Assembly: GCA_026770575.1 (NCBI GenBank)
Contig: MU657244.1
Span: 122,423 to 149,043, forward strand
Direction of reading: 5' to 3'
DNA from: Pelagophyceae sp. CCMP2097
Lineage: Eukaryota > Sar > Pelagophyceae
Length of the DNA: 26,621 nt
In this document: positions 9,457-18,112 of the stretch, one piece after another
Layout: each line of letters starts with the position of its first letter
Numbering within the stretch: the first letter of the stretch is position 1
Position numbers and translations under genes: made by a program
Notes under the pieces: generated by a model
What the model saw: only the letters and a program-made list of their open reading frames with translations
Database searches by the model: none
What the model was told of the DNA's origin: nothing

Positions 9457-10137
9457 TCAAATTCCGTCGGTCCTTCTCAGAGCACTCAAACTCGCTTCAA
9501 CAGCGTGTTGCCAAAGAGTGACACAAGGACACGACGGCGTTGCGACGTCAAGTGCAAGGTCGGAAGCTCGCGCGCCGCGACGTTCGCACACTGCGCAGAA
9601 CGCGGTGCCGCGAGCAACCTCCTTGGCAGCTCTCCTTGACACTGTCGCGACGTCGCAACGAAAACGAAACTTTCGAACCGGCAGTTCGGTAAAGAATCCG
9701 TTGATGATCCTGTTCTTCGAATCATAATCAGCGTCCGGCCGAACGATTTCACGGAAAGCCTGAGATCGAATAGGAAGATGGACGGTGCAGTGAGAACGAA
9801 GATACTTGTCAGAATAAAACGTGTTCGAACCTCCAACCCAGCCGGGCCCGCAGCCGGGCCCGCAGCCGGGCCCGCAGCTGGGCCCACAGCCGGGCCCGCA
9901 GCCGGGCCCGCAGCCGGGCCCGCAGCCGGGCCGCCGCGCCTCTACTTCCTCAACCCAACCACAAAACTCCGGCCATGCCCCTCGCGCGTGCCCACAATGT
10001 GCTGGACTGCCTGGCCGGCCCTCGTATCGCTTCGGCGCGCGAAAATAAAGCCGCCCGCCGAGAAAATGAGCCGCCGAGGAGACAACGGCCAGTGCAAGCC
10101 CGAATGCAGCAACCCGAGTTTTCCGGCAGAGAAGCAT
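9457..10137 (-). CDS. Hypothetical membrane-anchored protein with PGCG repeats
   Basis: Open frame of 226 aa from an ATG with no recognised family. The N-terminus (MLLCRKTRVAAFGLALAVVS) is basic then hydrophobic, like a signal anchor, suggesting a type II membrane or secreted protein. After HARGAWPEFCGWVEEVEAR it has eight 4-residue Pro-Gly-Cys-Gly-type units made by a 12-bp minisatellite. The C-terminal half is polar with several Cys. Because the repeat is open in all frames, the true reading frame after it is uncertain: another minus-strand frame (9887-9486) has a hydrophobic stretch, TRFILTSIFVLTAPSIFLFD. A divergent promoter is shared with the plus-strand gene starting at 10376. Confidence 0.4.
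   Translation of the reverse strand: MLLCRKTRVAAFGLALAVVSSAAHFLGGRLYFRAPKRYEGRPGSPAHCGHARGAWPEFCGWVEEVEARRPGCGPGCGPGCGPGCGPSCGPGCGPGCGPGWVGGSNTFYSDKYLRSHCTVHLPIRSQAFREIVRPDADYDSKNRIINGFFTELPVRKFRFRCDVATVSRRAAKEVARGTAFCAVCERRGARASDLALDVATPSCPCVTLWQHAVEASLSALRRTDGI
9841..9936. repeat. 12-bp minisatellite
   Basis: Eight tandem units of GCCGGGCCCGCA. Units 4 and 8 carry substitutions. The unit is rich in the palindrome GGGCCC. Confidence 0.9.
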
Positions 10138-10225
10138 GGTTGAGGCCCTTCGGGGTCGATCCCAGTCGCTCCTGCGCAGGACCTCTTGATCTGCACGTGG
10201 CTCTCTGAGAGTCCGTCATCTCCCC

Positions 10226-10250
10226 GGGATATAAATTACAACCCTCACGC
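10226..10250 (+). promoter_or_regulatory. TATAAAT/ACCCTCA motif, copy 3
   Basis: GGGATATAAATTACAACCCTC lies about 130 bp before the ATG of the TPR gene and about 90 bp before the start of the divergent minus-strand gene. It continues as ACGCCTCA, a word also found just before the glycosyltransferase ATG at 13557. Confidence 0.45.
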
Positions 10251-10375
10251 CTCACCCAGGGCCGTACAATGTAGCCAGCTCCGAACATCCGCGAAACAAT
10301 TTTGTGTATTTTTTTTTGCGAAACGGCCGCCAGCTGCTGTTCTCGGGCATCAGCCCTCGAGGCCCGGCTGCGGTC

Positions 10376-12280
10376 ATGGGCGGCGCGGTCAGTGGGCCGA
10401 AACGCGGCAAGCGCGTGGCGGCGAGCCCCGAGGCGGAGGCCTTTCTTCGCACGGTCGGAGGCTTTTTCGCCTCGCGCGATGAGGTCACGAAGGCGACGCC
10501 CGCCTTTGTGCAAACGAACATCGCCACGTTCTTCGACGACGTCGGCGGCGGTGTCATCCTCAAACAGGACGTCGTCGGCGGCATCGAGACGCAGTTGGAC
10601 GCGTTGTACGCACGAGCGTCCGCGGCAAAGGAAGTATTGGACGGCTTCGGCCGCCGCCTAGTAGCAGACGCCGGCCTCGACCCGAACCAGGAGATGGCCA
10701 CCGAAGCCACCGACGGCGAAGAGGTCCTCCGCGCCTACTCGGCCGGGCCTTTGAAGTCGAGGGCGCGCGCGGCGGAAAAGGCCAAGGACGAGTACGACGG
10801 CGACGCGGCGCGGCTTCTCGACGTCGTGCGCGGCTCCATCGTCTGCGGCGACGAGGCCTCCTTGGTCGCCGTCCTCAAAAGACTCCTCGGTCACACCAAC
10901 GAGGCCGCAAAGGTCTGCGTCGTCTGCAGCAAGAACCGCTTCCGGAAGCCGCTCTTCAACGGGTACCGCGACGTCCTCGTCAACCTGCGCCTCCGGCTGC
11001 CGGACGGCACCTTCATGGTCGTCGAGCTCCAGGTCCACCTCGTCCAGATTTTGGAGTGCAAGGCGAAGACGAAAGAATTTTACGTGCGCTTCCGGACGTA
11101 CTTTTCCGGCAACGTCGAAATCGTCGCCGAGCGCAATAAGGTCCTCGAGCCCGTCGCCGGCAAGGACGCGACGGCGGGCTTCCTCCAAGCCGTCGAGCGC
11201 GCCGTCAAGGCGCGAGACGCGTCCGAGCTCCAGGCTTTGGACGTCCTCCTGGAGCAGCTCGCCGCTTTAGACCTCCTCGCCCTCGTCCGAGAGTGCAAGC
11301 GCGACATGTCGCTGGCCGCCAACGGCGAGGACTCGGTGGAGAACGCCGACGCGCTGAACAGTTTGGCGGAGCTGCGGAGGACGCAGGGCAAGTTTGCTGC
11401 AGCCGAGCCGTTGTACCGACGCGCCCTCGACATCCGCGAGAAGAATCTCGGGGCGTACCACCCGGACGTCGCGACGTCGCTGGACAACGTCGCGTTCTTG
11501 CTGCAGGCCCAGGGTAAGTTCGCCCCCGCGGAGCCGCTTTGCTTGCGCGCGCTCGCGATCCGCGAAAAGGAGCTCGGCCCCGACCATCCGAGCGTCGCGG
11601 TGACGCTGAACAACCTCGCCGAGCTGCTTCGCGCGCAGGGCAAGCTCGACGCCGCCGAGCCGCTCTACCGCCGCGCTCTCGCCATCTCCGAGGAGCAGCT
11701 GCGGCCGGACCACCCGCTTGTCGGCACGTCGCTGAACAACGTCGCCGTGCTGCTGCAGGCGCAGGGCAGGCTCGACGCCGCCGAGCCGCTGTACCGCCGC
11801 GCCGTCGCGATCAAGGAGAAGCAGCACGGGACGGACCACCCGAGCGTCGCGACGTCGCTGGGCAACCTCGCGGGGCTGCTCAAGGCCAAGGGCGAGCTCG
11901 ACGCCGCCGGGATCCTCTACCGCCGCGGCCTCGCCATCTTCGAGCAGCAGCTCGGGCCGGACCACCCGAGCGTCGCTATGTCGCTCCGCAACCTCGCCGG
12001 GCTGCTGGAGAAGCAGGGCGACCTTTCCGGCGCGGAGCCGCTCTACCGGCGCGCCCTATCGATCCGCGAGGAGCAGCTCGGGCCGGACCACCCGAGCGTG
12101 GCGACGTCGTTGAACAACGTCGCGCTCCTCCTGTGGCGCCTCGGCCGCTTGGAAGCGGCGCTGCCTTTGCAGGCCCGCGCGACGGCGATTTGCCAGCGGC
12201 GGGGCGACACGAAGAACGAAGCCGAGTACCGCTTCGAGCTCAAAAAAATGCGGCGCGGCGCGCCGTTCCCATACGCGTAA
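10376..12280 (+). CDS. RelA/SpoT-like domain protein with seven TPRs
   Basis: Single-exon gene of 634 aa; the start is the first ATG in the frame, in good context (GTCATGG). Residues 2-7 (GGAVSG) fit an N-myristoylation site. Residues about 145-250 resemble a RelA/SpoT nucleotidyltransferase: LLDVVRGSIV (acidic residue D149), KNRFRKPLFNGYRDVLVNLR (like the family's NGYrSlH segment) and VELQVHL (like EvQIRT, E218). Seven 42-residue TPRs of the kinesin-light-chain type follow from about 322 to 615 (core LGPDHPSVATSLNNVA). The family makes the alarmone (p)ppGpp. Whether this copy does is uncertain, since the conserved Ser-Leu-His is replaced by Arg-Asp-Val. TPRs suggest a scaffold that recruits a partner. 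Confidence 0.75.
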   Translation: MGGAVSGPKRGKRVAASPEAEAFLRTVGGFFASRDEVTKATPAFVQTNIATFFDDVGGGVILKQDVVGGIETQLDALYARASAAKEVLDGFGRRLVADAGLDPNQEMATEATDGEEVLRAYSAGPLKSRARAAEKAKDEYDGDAARLLDVVRGSIVCGDEASLVAVLKRLLGHTNEAAKVCVVCSKNRFRKPLFNGYRDVLVNLRLRLPDGTFMVVELQVHLVQILECKAKTKEFYVRFRTYFSGNVEIVAERNKVLEPVAGKDATAGFLQAVERAVKARDASELQALDVLLEQLAALDLLALVRECKRDMSLAANGEDSVENADALNSLAELRRTQGKFAAAEPLYRRALDIREKNLGAYHPDVATSLDNVAFLLQAQGKFAPAEPLCLRALAIREKELGPDHPSVAVTLNNLAELLRAQGKLDAAEPLYRRALAISEEQLRPDHPLVGTSLNNVAVLLQAQGRLDAAEPLYRRAVAIKEKQHGTDHPSVATSLGNLAGLLKAKGELDAAGILYRRGLAIFEQQLGPDHPSVAMSLRNLAGLLEKQGDLSGAEPLYRRALSIREEQLGPDHPSVATSLNNVALLLWRLGRLEAALPLQARATAICQRRGDTKNEAEYRFELKKMRRGAPFPYA

Positions 12281-12714
12281 GCATTTATCCGCCGGCGAAA
12301 GGGCTCGGCTATTGAGTCATGGTTGCTGGGGTTAGAGGCACGCAGTGCACGAGGAGTTGTGCATACGTGTGTGGACTGCGCAGAGGCCAGGCATGGGAGC
12401 GCGCGATGCCACTCGAGCTCCCACCGTCCGCGCCGACAAGACGGTCGAACGGAAATTTCGAAAGTGGGTGGATCTTAGGAATCCTAGGAATTCCTACATG
12501 ACATATTATTGTATTATTACAAGAGCGCGCCGGAGGCACACGGAGGACCCGAAGGATACAGCCAAATCCCATTGCAATGCCCACGTAAATAATTATTACA
12601 AGAGCGCGCCGGGCTCATCAGCGCATCAGCGGCTCAGTGGGCTCTGGGTCCAACGTTTCGGCGAGTCCAACAAAAATCTCTCTGAGGGGGGAATTGGAAT
12701 GGTGCCCGACGCGG
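12281..12714. other. Intergenic region
   Basis: Between the TPR gene and the small Cys-rich gene. It contains a near-palindrome around CCTAGG (about 12477-12496) and a 21-bp direct repeat (listed separately). Its AT-rich stretches suggest terminator and promoter sequence. No gene is supported. Confidence 0.4.
12513..12612. repeat. 21-bp direct repeat
   Basis: The same 21 bases, ATTATTACAAGAGCGCGCC plus GG, occur at 12513-12533 and 12592-12612, 79 bp apart. They may mark a duplicated promoter or 3' segment, or the traces of a small insertion. Confidence 0.7.
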
Positions 12715-13052
12715 ATGAAGTCGCGCTTTGCTAAGTACTGCAGGAAACGCCACGAGGCCAACCCTCACAAGCGCCGCCGCCTCACGCAGCTCGAGAGCTA
12801 CGTGAGTCGCTCCGCCGTCTCCGCGGATACATTCGGTCCCGAACCCTGGCCTTCGCCCTCCGCGGCCCGACCCGAACCCGACCCTTCATCGCATAGGGCG
12901 CCGAGGACGGCATCGCGACGATGTCCTGCCCAGCCTGCGACAAGCGCCAGAAGCGGGCGTGCACCTGCGGCCAGAAGCGGAAGTACGAGCGCGTCGGCCA
13001 AGCGGATAGATCTAATCCTTCAATCAACCGAAGGGCCCTTGCCGTAAACTGA
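12715..13052 (+). CDS. Small basic Cys-rich protein, two exons
   Basis: I do not recognise the family. Exon 1 is 12715-12801 and ends at a consensus donor (TAC|GTGAGT). Exon 2 is 12897-13052 after a CATAG acceptor with a C/T-rich approach. Both are phase 0, giving 80 aa. The N-terminus is very basic (FAKYCRKRHEANPHKRRRL), the middle is LTQLESYGAEDGIATM, and the C-terminal half has CPACDKRQKRACTCG, four Cys that could form a zinc knuckle. Basic charge plus a zinc-type motif suggests nucleic-acid binding or a ribosome-associated protein, by inference only. The last codons run into the left arm of a long hairpin. Confidence 0.45.
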
Positions 13053-13080
13053 CGTTGATTAAACGGCAAGGACCCTTCGG
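13028..13080. repeat. 18-bp stem hairpin
   Basis: Arms 13028-13045 and 13063-13080 pair over 18 positions with one mismatch around a 17-nt loop. The left arm overlaps the last codons of the small Cys-rich gene and its stop falls in the loop. It could be a 3'-end processing or stability structure, or a short inverted-repeat element. Confidence 0.75.
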
Positions 13081-13556
13081 GTCCTCAAAAACTGGGTTGG
13101 CAATAATTACTTGGTTTTTGATTACTCCGAGGTAAAGAAATCCGAGGTAATTGCGTTACTCCGCAAGCCAAAAATCCAGTGCGCGGCGCGCTGCGGTCCG
13201 TATTACTCGGCAAGTGCGAAAACGACTTTGCTTCTCCCCAACTTTTGAACGACTGGCTGTGAATTCCACTCGACTTTGGCGAAAACGAGGGCCTGCACGA
13301 CATGATCGCCGACATTCGCGCCGACCAACCAAAAAAAACTTCAAATGCTCGGACGAGTGGCGTGCTAGGCTGCTAGTCGCCCAGAGAGCACGTAGAGAGC
13401 TCTCTTACGCCCTAAAGAAGATTTTATTTTGGGCAGTAACCATTTTTGGCAATATTACTGCATATTACTGCCATGCCCAGTAATACCGAGTAATTACGTG
13501 CCTTCCTGGTAAAACCCCGGGTAATTGCCAGCCTAGCTCAAAACCCCTCACGCCTC
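13053..13556. other. Intergenic region rich in GTAATTAC-type words
   Basis: Upstream of the glycosyltransferase. The words TAATTAC, TATTACT, GTAATTGC and their complements recur (13100-13215 and 13435-13525), for example TATTACTCGGCAAG near 13200 and GTAATACCGAGTAATTACG near 13480. No gene is supported. The last bases before the ATG read CCCCTCACGCCTCATG. Confidence 0.4.
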
Positions 13557-15541
13557 ATGATGAAGCTCTTTCGTAAAAAAATCCAGGTCGTCGCGGGTCC
13601 GAAAACCGCCCCCGTCTGGACTGGAGTCGCGGCTTCGCCCCTAGACAGCTCCGCGAATCGCGTGGGCATGGGGCCGATGCGCGGCCTCTGGCTGGCCTGG
13701 TTCTCTGCCTGCGCTGTTTGTAGGGCCGGAAAAGAAGTCGTCGCAGAAGAGACGGTCGGAAGAGTGTTCAACACCGCCCACGCCACAGACGCATCCGCGA
13801 AACCCGCCGGCGCGAAACGCACCGGCGTTTCGCGAACCGGCGGCGGGTCTCAGCACGGCGGTTTTGCGCAAGCGGTGCGAAAACAAGCCGCAAAGGCAAA
13901 GGCCGCGGAGGCGGCCGCCGCCGCGCGACCCGCCACTACGGCGCAAGCCGTGCGCGCCGCCGCCACGGCCTCTGCGCGGCCCGCCAGTACGGCCGTGCGC
14001 GGCGGCGACGCCGTTTCCACGCCGAGGACCGTGCTTGCCTTTGCCGCCCTCGGCCACTTCCTCCAGAGCGACGCCGTTTCCAATGCCGACGCCGTTTCCA
14101 CGGCGCCGAGGACCGTGCGTTAGAGCCCGAAAGCCGCTTTGACAGACGTCGTATCGCATTTGGGTATAGGGGCGAAAGACTTAACGAACCATGTAGGTGC
14201 ACGTGGTGGGTTTCCGGGCCACGATGGGCCGGCACAACAACTTTTACCACTTTTTCATGGGACGGCTCGCCCCTCTGCTCAGCTGGTGGATGGACGCAAA
14301 ACCGAAACCCAACGATGTGGTGGTTTTCAACGACGTCGACGACAAGAAACGCGACCACTGGCTTTTAGACTTGCTCCAGACGCACGTCGCGAACAATACG
14401 GGCGTGGTAGTCTACAAGAGGGACCTGGGTGAGTTTGAAGCGTTGCGGTATATGTGCCGGGCCCCACACGTTGATACGGTAAGCCCGCCGACCAGCCAAA
14501 ACGCGTTGCCGGTGTAGGCGTCTCTTTGAACATTTCTCGCGCGCAGCTCGGGGGGCTGGTGCAGCCGGGCGACGTTTTGCGACTCGGGCCCTTTCGGCGA
14601 GGTGCGCACCGCCGGGCCCTATGGTTCCTCCCGGGCCTTTTCCGACATGTCGGACAGGTATGGATGCGTTGCTTTATGGCTGCGGCTCTTTGACGCCGGG
14701 CGTGAAGCGCGAGCTTTCGAGGCAGATCCGCGAAGCGCGAACTTTGGTCTTGAAGAGCTGCGGCTGCCCCCCATGCGGCATCGAGACGTGCTCTTTGGAG
14801 GAGAAGACTCGTCGTCGAAGAGGTCCATTACGAGTGACGATTGTGGAAAGGCATCTGCACCAAGAAACGCATACCAAAGAACCGAGAAGCGTCCCGAATC
14901 TGAGGCAGGTGGCCGCTGCCTTGGCGGCGGTGGACGCCATGTCCGTTCGAGCTCGCTCGCCGAGGTTGATCGTGAAAGTGGTCGAGTTTAACAAACTCAC
15001 TCTGTGCCAACAATTTTGCGAATCTGCCCAAACAGACGTCTTGACCGGCGTCCCAACGGGACGCTCCTCGTCGGGCAGCTCACGCACTGCATTAGGTCCT
15101 CGTCGGGCAGCACGGCGCGGGCCTGACGCACACGGCGCTGCTTCGGCAAAGCGCGGCGCTCGTTCGAAGCGGCGTCCGTTTCGGGGATGCGGCAAGAGGG
15201 TTCGGGTGAATCGAGGTCGATTGCTAAAATCCACCTGGTTGTTGTAGGTGGAGATCGTGCCCTTGCCAATGGATTTCAAGACAATCTTTCATTGCACGGC
15301 GGGACTTCGAAACGCGCATTACACCCACGTCCTCCAAAACGCCACGCACGCCCCCGTCGACGTCGTCGACGCCGTTTCGAAGATCTTCCGGGCCGTGGAC
15401 ATGATCGCGGCCGGGGATGCTGTCGAGGATGAAGTGAGATGGCCACAAAACAAACTCACCAAGGCGAACCGTGCGGCCTGTCACCCTTCACAAAAGCCGG
15501 GGGACGACTTCGCCAGTTTGGTCGACTGTAACATGCCCTGA
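13557..15541 (+). CDS. GT61-family glycosyltransferase
   Basis: Predicted glycosyltransferase of family 61 (DUF563, the xylosyl/arabinosyltransferase group), probably a Golgi enzyme. Six exons, all joined in phase 0: 13557-14114, 14197-14478, 14547-14657, 14726-15037, 15096-15161 and 15248-15541, giving 540 aa. Key motifs in order are MGRHNNFYHFFMGRLAPLL (the family NFYHF...L block), LRVTIVERH, then VVEFNKLTLCQQFCESAQTD joined to VLVGQHGAGLTHTALL (the HGAGLT signature), and VEIVPLP. The N-terminal exon has a short hydrophobic segment (RGLWLAWFSACAVCRAG) that may be a signal anchor, then an Ala-rich stem with imperfect repeats. The acceptor sugar is unknown. The donors at 15038 (GTCTTG) and 15162 (GTTCGA) are weak; the motif continuity supports them. 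Confidence 0.7.
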
Positions 15542-15687
15542 CCTCAAGGCGCGTGGTCCCGGCAGGGTCCTCGCACGCGTTCTGTCGCACGACCCTCTGA
15601 TCGCCGAAACGTGCGCCGAGCTTAAGCTTTGAACAAGTCCCTTGAAGACTAAGCGGAGTCCGAGTCGCGCGCCTACGCCTCGTCGGC

Positions 15688-17720
15688 ATGGCGTCGGGCG
15701 CGGCGGTGGACTGCTCCGCGCTCGCGCGGCGCGCGGCGGGCCTGCCGCCGCGCGCGTTGGTGCGCAGGCTGCTCTTTGTGGCCAAGAATTCCGAGGAGCC
15801 GCAGCAAAAGCAAGAGGTGCGGCCTTCGCGGCGGGCGCCCCGAAGGCCTTCTAAGAAGGCACGCAGGCGGCGGCGATGGCAGTCGAGCACGCGCGGCGCG
15901 GCTCGGACTCTGCGCTGTGCGTCTTTCGAAGCGGAGTGGTCGCTTTGGGCCTCTTGAGACGCTTTGGGCCTCTCGAGACGGCCTCTTGAGACGGCGCGCA
16001 GGTACCTCGAGGCCTGCGCCGCGTGCGCCGACGCCGGAGACGCGCGCGGCGGTGCGTCGACGCCTCGTCGGCCGCACTTGCGGACCTCGTCGGCCGCAAG
16101 GGTCCGGGCTGGCCGAGGGCTGCCTTTGCGGACGCTGTGGGCGGTAGGCGCGGTCGACGGGTCGTGGGTCGAGGCGGCGGATTCGGCGTGGCAATTGGAG
16201 CGGGACCGCCTCGAGGCGGCTTTGCACGCGGCTCGGAGCGGTTCTGGCAAGGACGTGCTGCAGCGGGCCCATAAACTCTTGGGCGAGGCGGCGTACGCCA
16301 GAGGCGAAGGGCAGCTCGCTCTCAAGTCCTTCGTGCGCATGCGCGACTACAGTGCGTCCTTCTTCCAAAAGTGTTTTGCCGACGGCGGTGTAGGCACGAC
16401 GCCGCGGCAGACGTTGGACATGTGCGTCCGCGTCTGCGTGGTGGCAGCAGATGTTGGATCCTGGAGCCACGTCACATCATACGCCGCAAAAGCCGACCAC
16501 GCCCTCGAGTCCACGCACGACGTCGTGACGGTGAGCGGGGGGGTTTGAGGCGGCTCGGGGGGACGCGCTTTTTATAGGGTATGCGGCTGCGGTGCGCCGT
16601 CGCCCTGGCGCTGCTCAACGAACGCGATTACGCCGCTGCCGCCCCGAAGCTCGTCGACGTGGTCCTGGCCGCGGCGGCGCCGGTGCCAGAAGGGGCACCG
16701 CGGCCGAGGGACGAGGGCTGGGACGTCTGCGCTGCAGGCGACGCCGCCGGGCTGGCGGCGCTGGCGGCGCTGGCGACGTTTGACCGGAAAAGGCTCGCGT
16801 CGGATTGCGTGAACAGCGTGACCTTCCGCAACGCCGTGGCCGTGGCAGCGCCGAAAGCGCTCGAGTTGGTGCAGGCGTTCTTTGCAGGACGCTACGCCAA
16901 CGCTTTACATCTCCTTGCCGCCGTCGGCGCCGAGCTCCGCCTGGACCCGAACGCGGCGCCGCACGTCGACGCCCTGACGAAACTCGTCCAAGACCGGTGC
17001 GTCGAAACCGTCGCCCGGAAATGCCCAGACCTCGACGCCTCCGACCCCAACTTGTGCGCACCAGGATGGTCGCTCAATATTGCGCCCCCTACCAGACGCT
17101 CTGCCTCCTCCGCCTCGCCGCGACGTTTGAGCTGCCTCTTGTTGAAGCGGAAGCGAATGTGGCTCGCCTCGTCGACGCGGGGCTCATCGTCGCCAAAATC
17201 GACTCAAAGGCCAACGCGTTGCGGCGCGTCGACGGCGACCATCGCCGCGCCGACTTTGCAAAGTTGGTGGACCAAGGGGACGCATACGTGCGCGAGATGA
17301 GGGCTTTAGCGATGCGCATCTCTTGCCTTGAACACGACGTCGTCGTCCGAGGCCGAAACCCGACTTCGGCCGGGCCGCCCGTCGCGGGCCACTCGCGCGA
17401 ACACTTGCCCGCCGGGCCCTGGCAGGCGCGCAGGCGCGACGGCGCCGGACCGGGGGGGGGGTTCTCGCGCAGGTCTGAAAGCAGCGTCACAAGGCCGAAA
17501 ACGCGGGCGCCCGGGGCCTCTTTGCGTCGGACGCGGGGCCGCCGTGAGATGCCGCCGCTGTAGGTCGTTTGAACGGTCTGCGTTCCCCGCGTCCGCTGCG
17601 ATGGCCGCGGACGCAGACGACGACGACGACATGGACGTCGTCGTCGACGACGCGCACGCCGAACGCGCCCGCGACGGCGACGCCGAGATGCACGAGGCCC
17701 CGCGCGCACCCGCCGTCTAG
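15688..17720 (+). CDS. COP9 signalosome complex subunit 1
   Basis: CSN1 homologue, a scaffold subunit of the complex that removes NEDD8 from cullin ubiquitin ligases. Exons: 15688-15816, about 16012-16351, 16394-16530, 16578-16996, 17065-17472 and 17564-17720, about 529 aa (human is 491). The RPN7-like helical region shows VRRLLFVAKNS, WVEAADSAWQLERDRLEAAL, RMRDYSTTPRQTLDMCVRVC and WSHVTSYAAKAD. The PCI domain has MVAQYCAPYQTLCLLRLAAT, then VDAGLIVAKIDSKANALRRV. These align block by block with known CSN1. The introns are tiny (42, 47 and 68 nt). The exon 1/2 junction is uncertain: a strong CAG acceptor at 16001 is out of phase, so I used the next AG. The C-terminal acidic tail (ADADDDDDMDVVVDDAH) depends on a proposed last intron. 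A proteasome Rpn7 origin is less likely, given the match to CSN1 loops. Confidence 0.85.
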
Positions 17721-18112
17721 CCGGCGCGCCCGCAGAGGCCGCGCCGCGCCCGCAGAGGCCACCCGGTGCCGCACGACGCCACGAGACCACACGACGCCAC
17801 GAGACCACGACGTAAGCCCGCCGGCGGTCTGCGACTGCGACCCCCGAGTGGCGAGCACGAGCAAGGAGAGCTTTTGGCCCCGGCAGTCGACCCAGACTCT
17901 CGGAGTAACCCGGCTGTCGACCAGAGTAAACCCGACTTGAGATACGTCTCGCGCGTCGACGTGGGTCCGTGCGTGTTCGTGTCGACTTGGCCGCGTGCCC
18001 TCCACAGACCGACGGCCGGCGCGGTCTGATAGAACAATTTTAAAATGTCGCCACGCATTCGTTCGGCGACCCCGCGGCGAGGCTTGGCCGCAGCCCATGC
18101 GCGGCGGCGTGC
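17721..18112. other. Intergenic region with short tandem repeats
   Basis: Between CSN1 and the RAP gene. It holds two copies of GCGCCCGCAGAGGCC (about 17727-17760) and two copies of a 16-bp CACGACGCCACGAGAC unit (about 17770-17805). AT-rich TTTTAAAATGTCG at 18037-18050 may belong to the promoter or 5' leader of the next gene. Confidence 0.4.

Noticed and set aside
16002..16150. Alternative reading frame in CSN1 (SSAALADLVGRKGPGWPRAA) as the true exon start.
   Set aside because: It is in phase with exon 1 through the acceptor at 16001 but would need a further unseen intron to reach the conserved WVEAADSAW block; I kept the simpler model and flagged the uncertainty.
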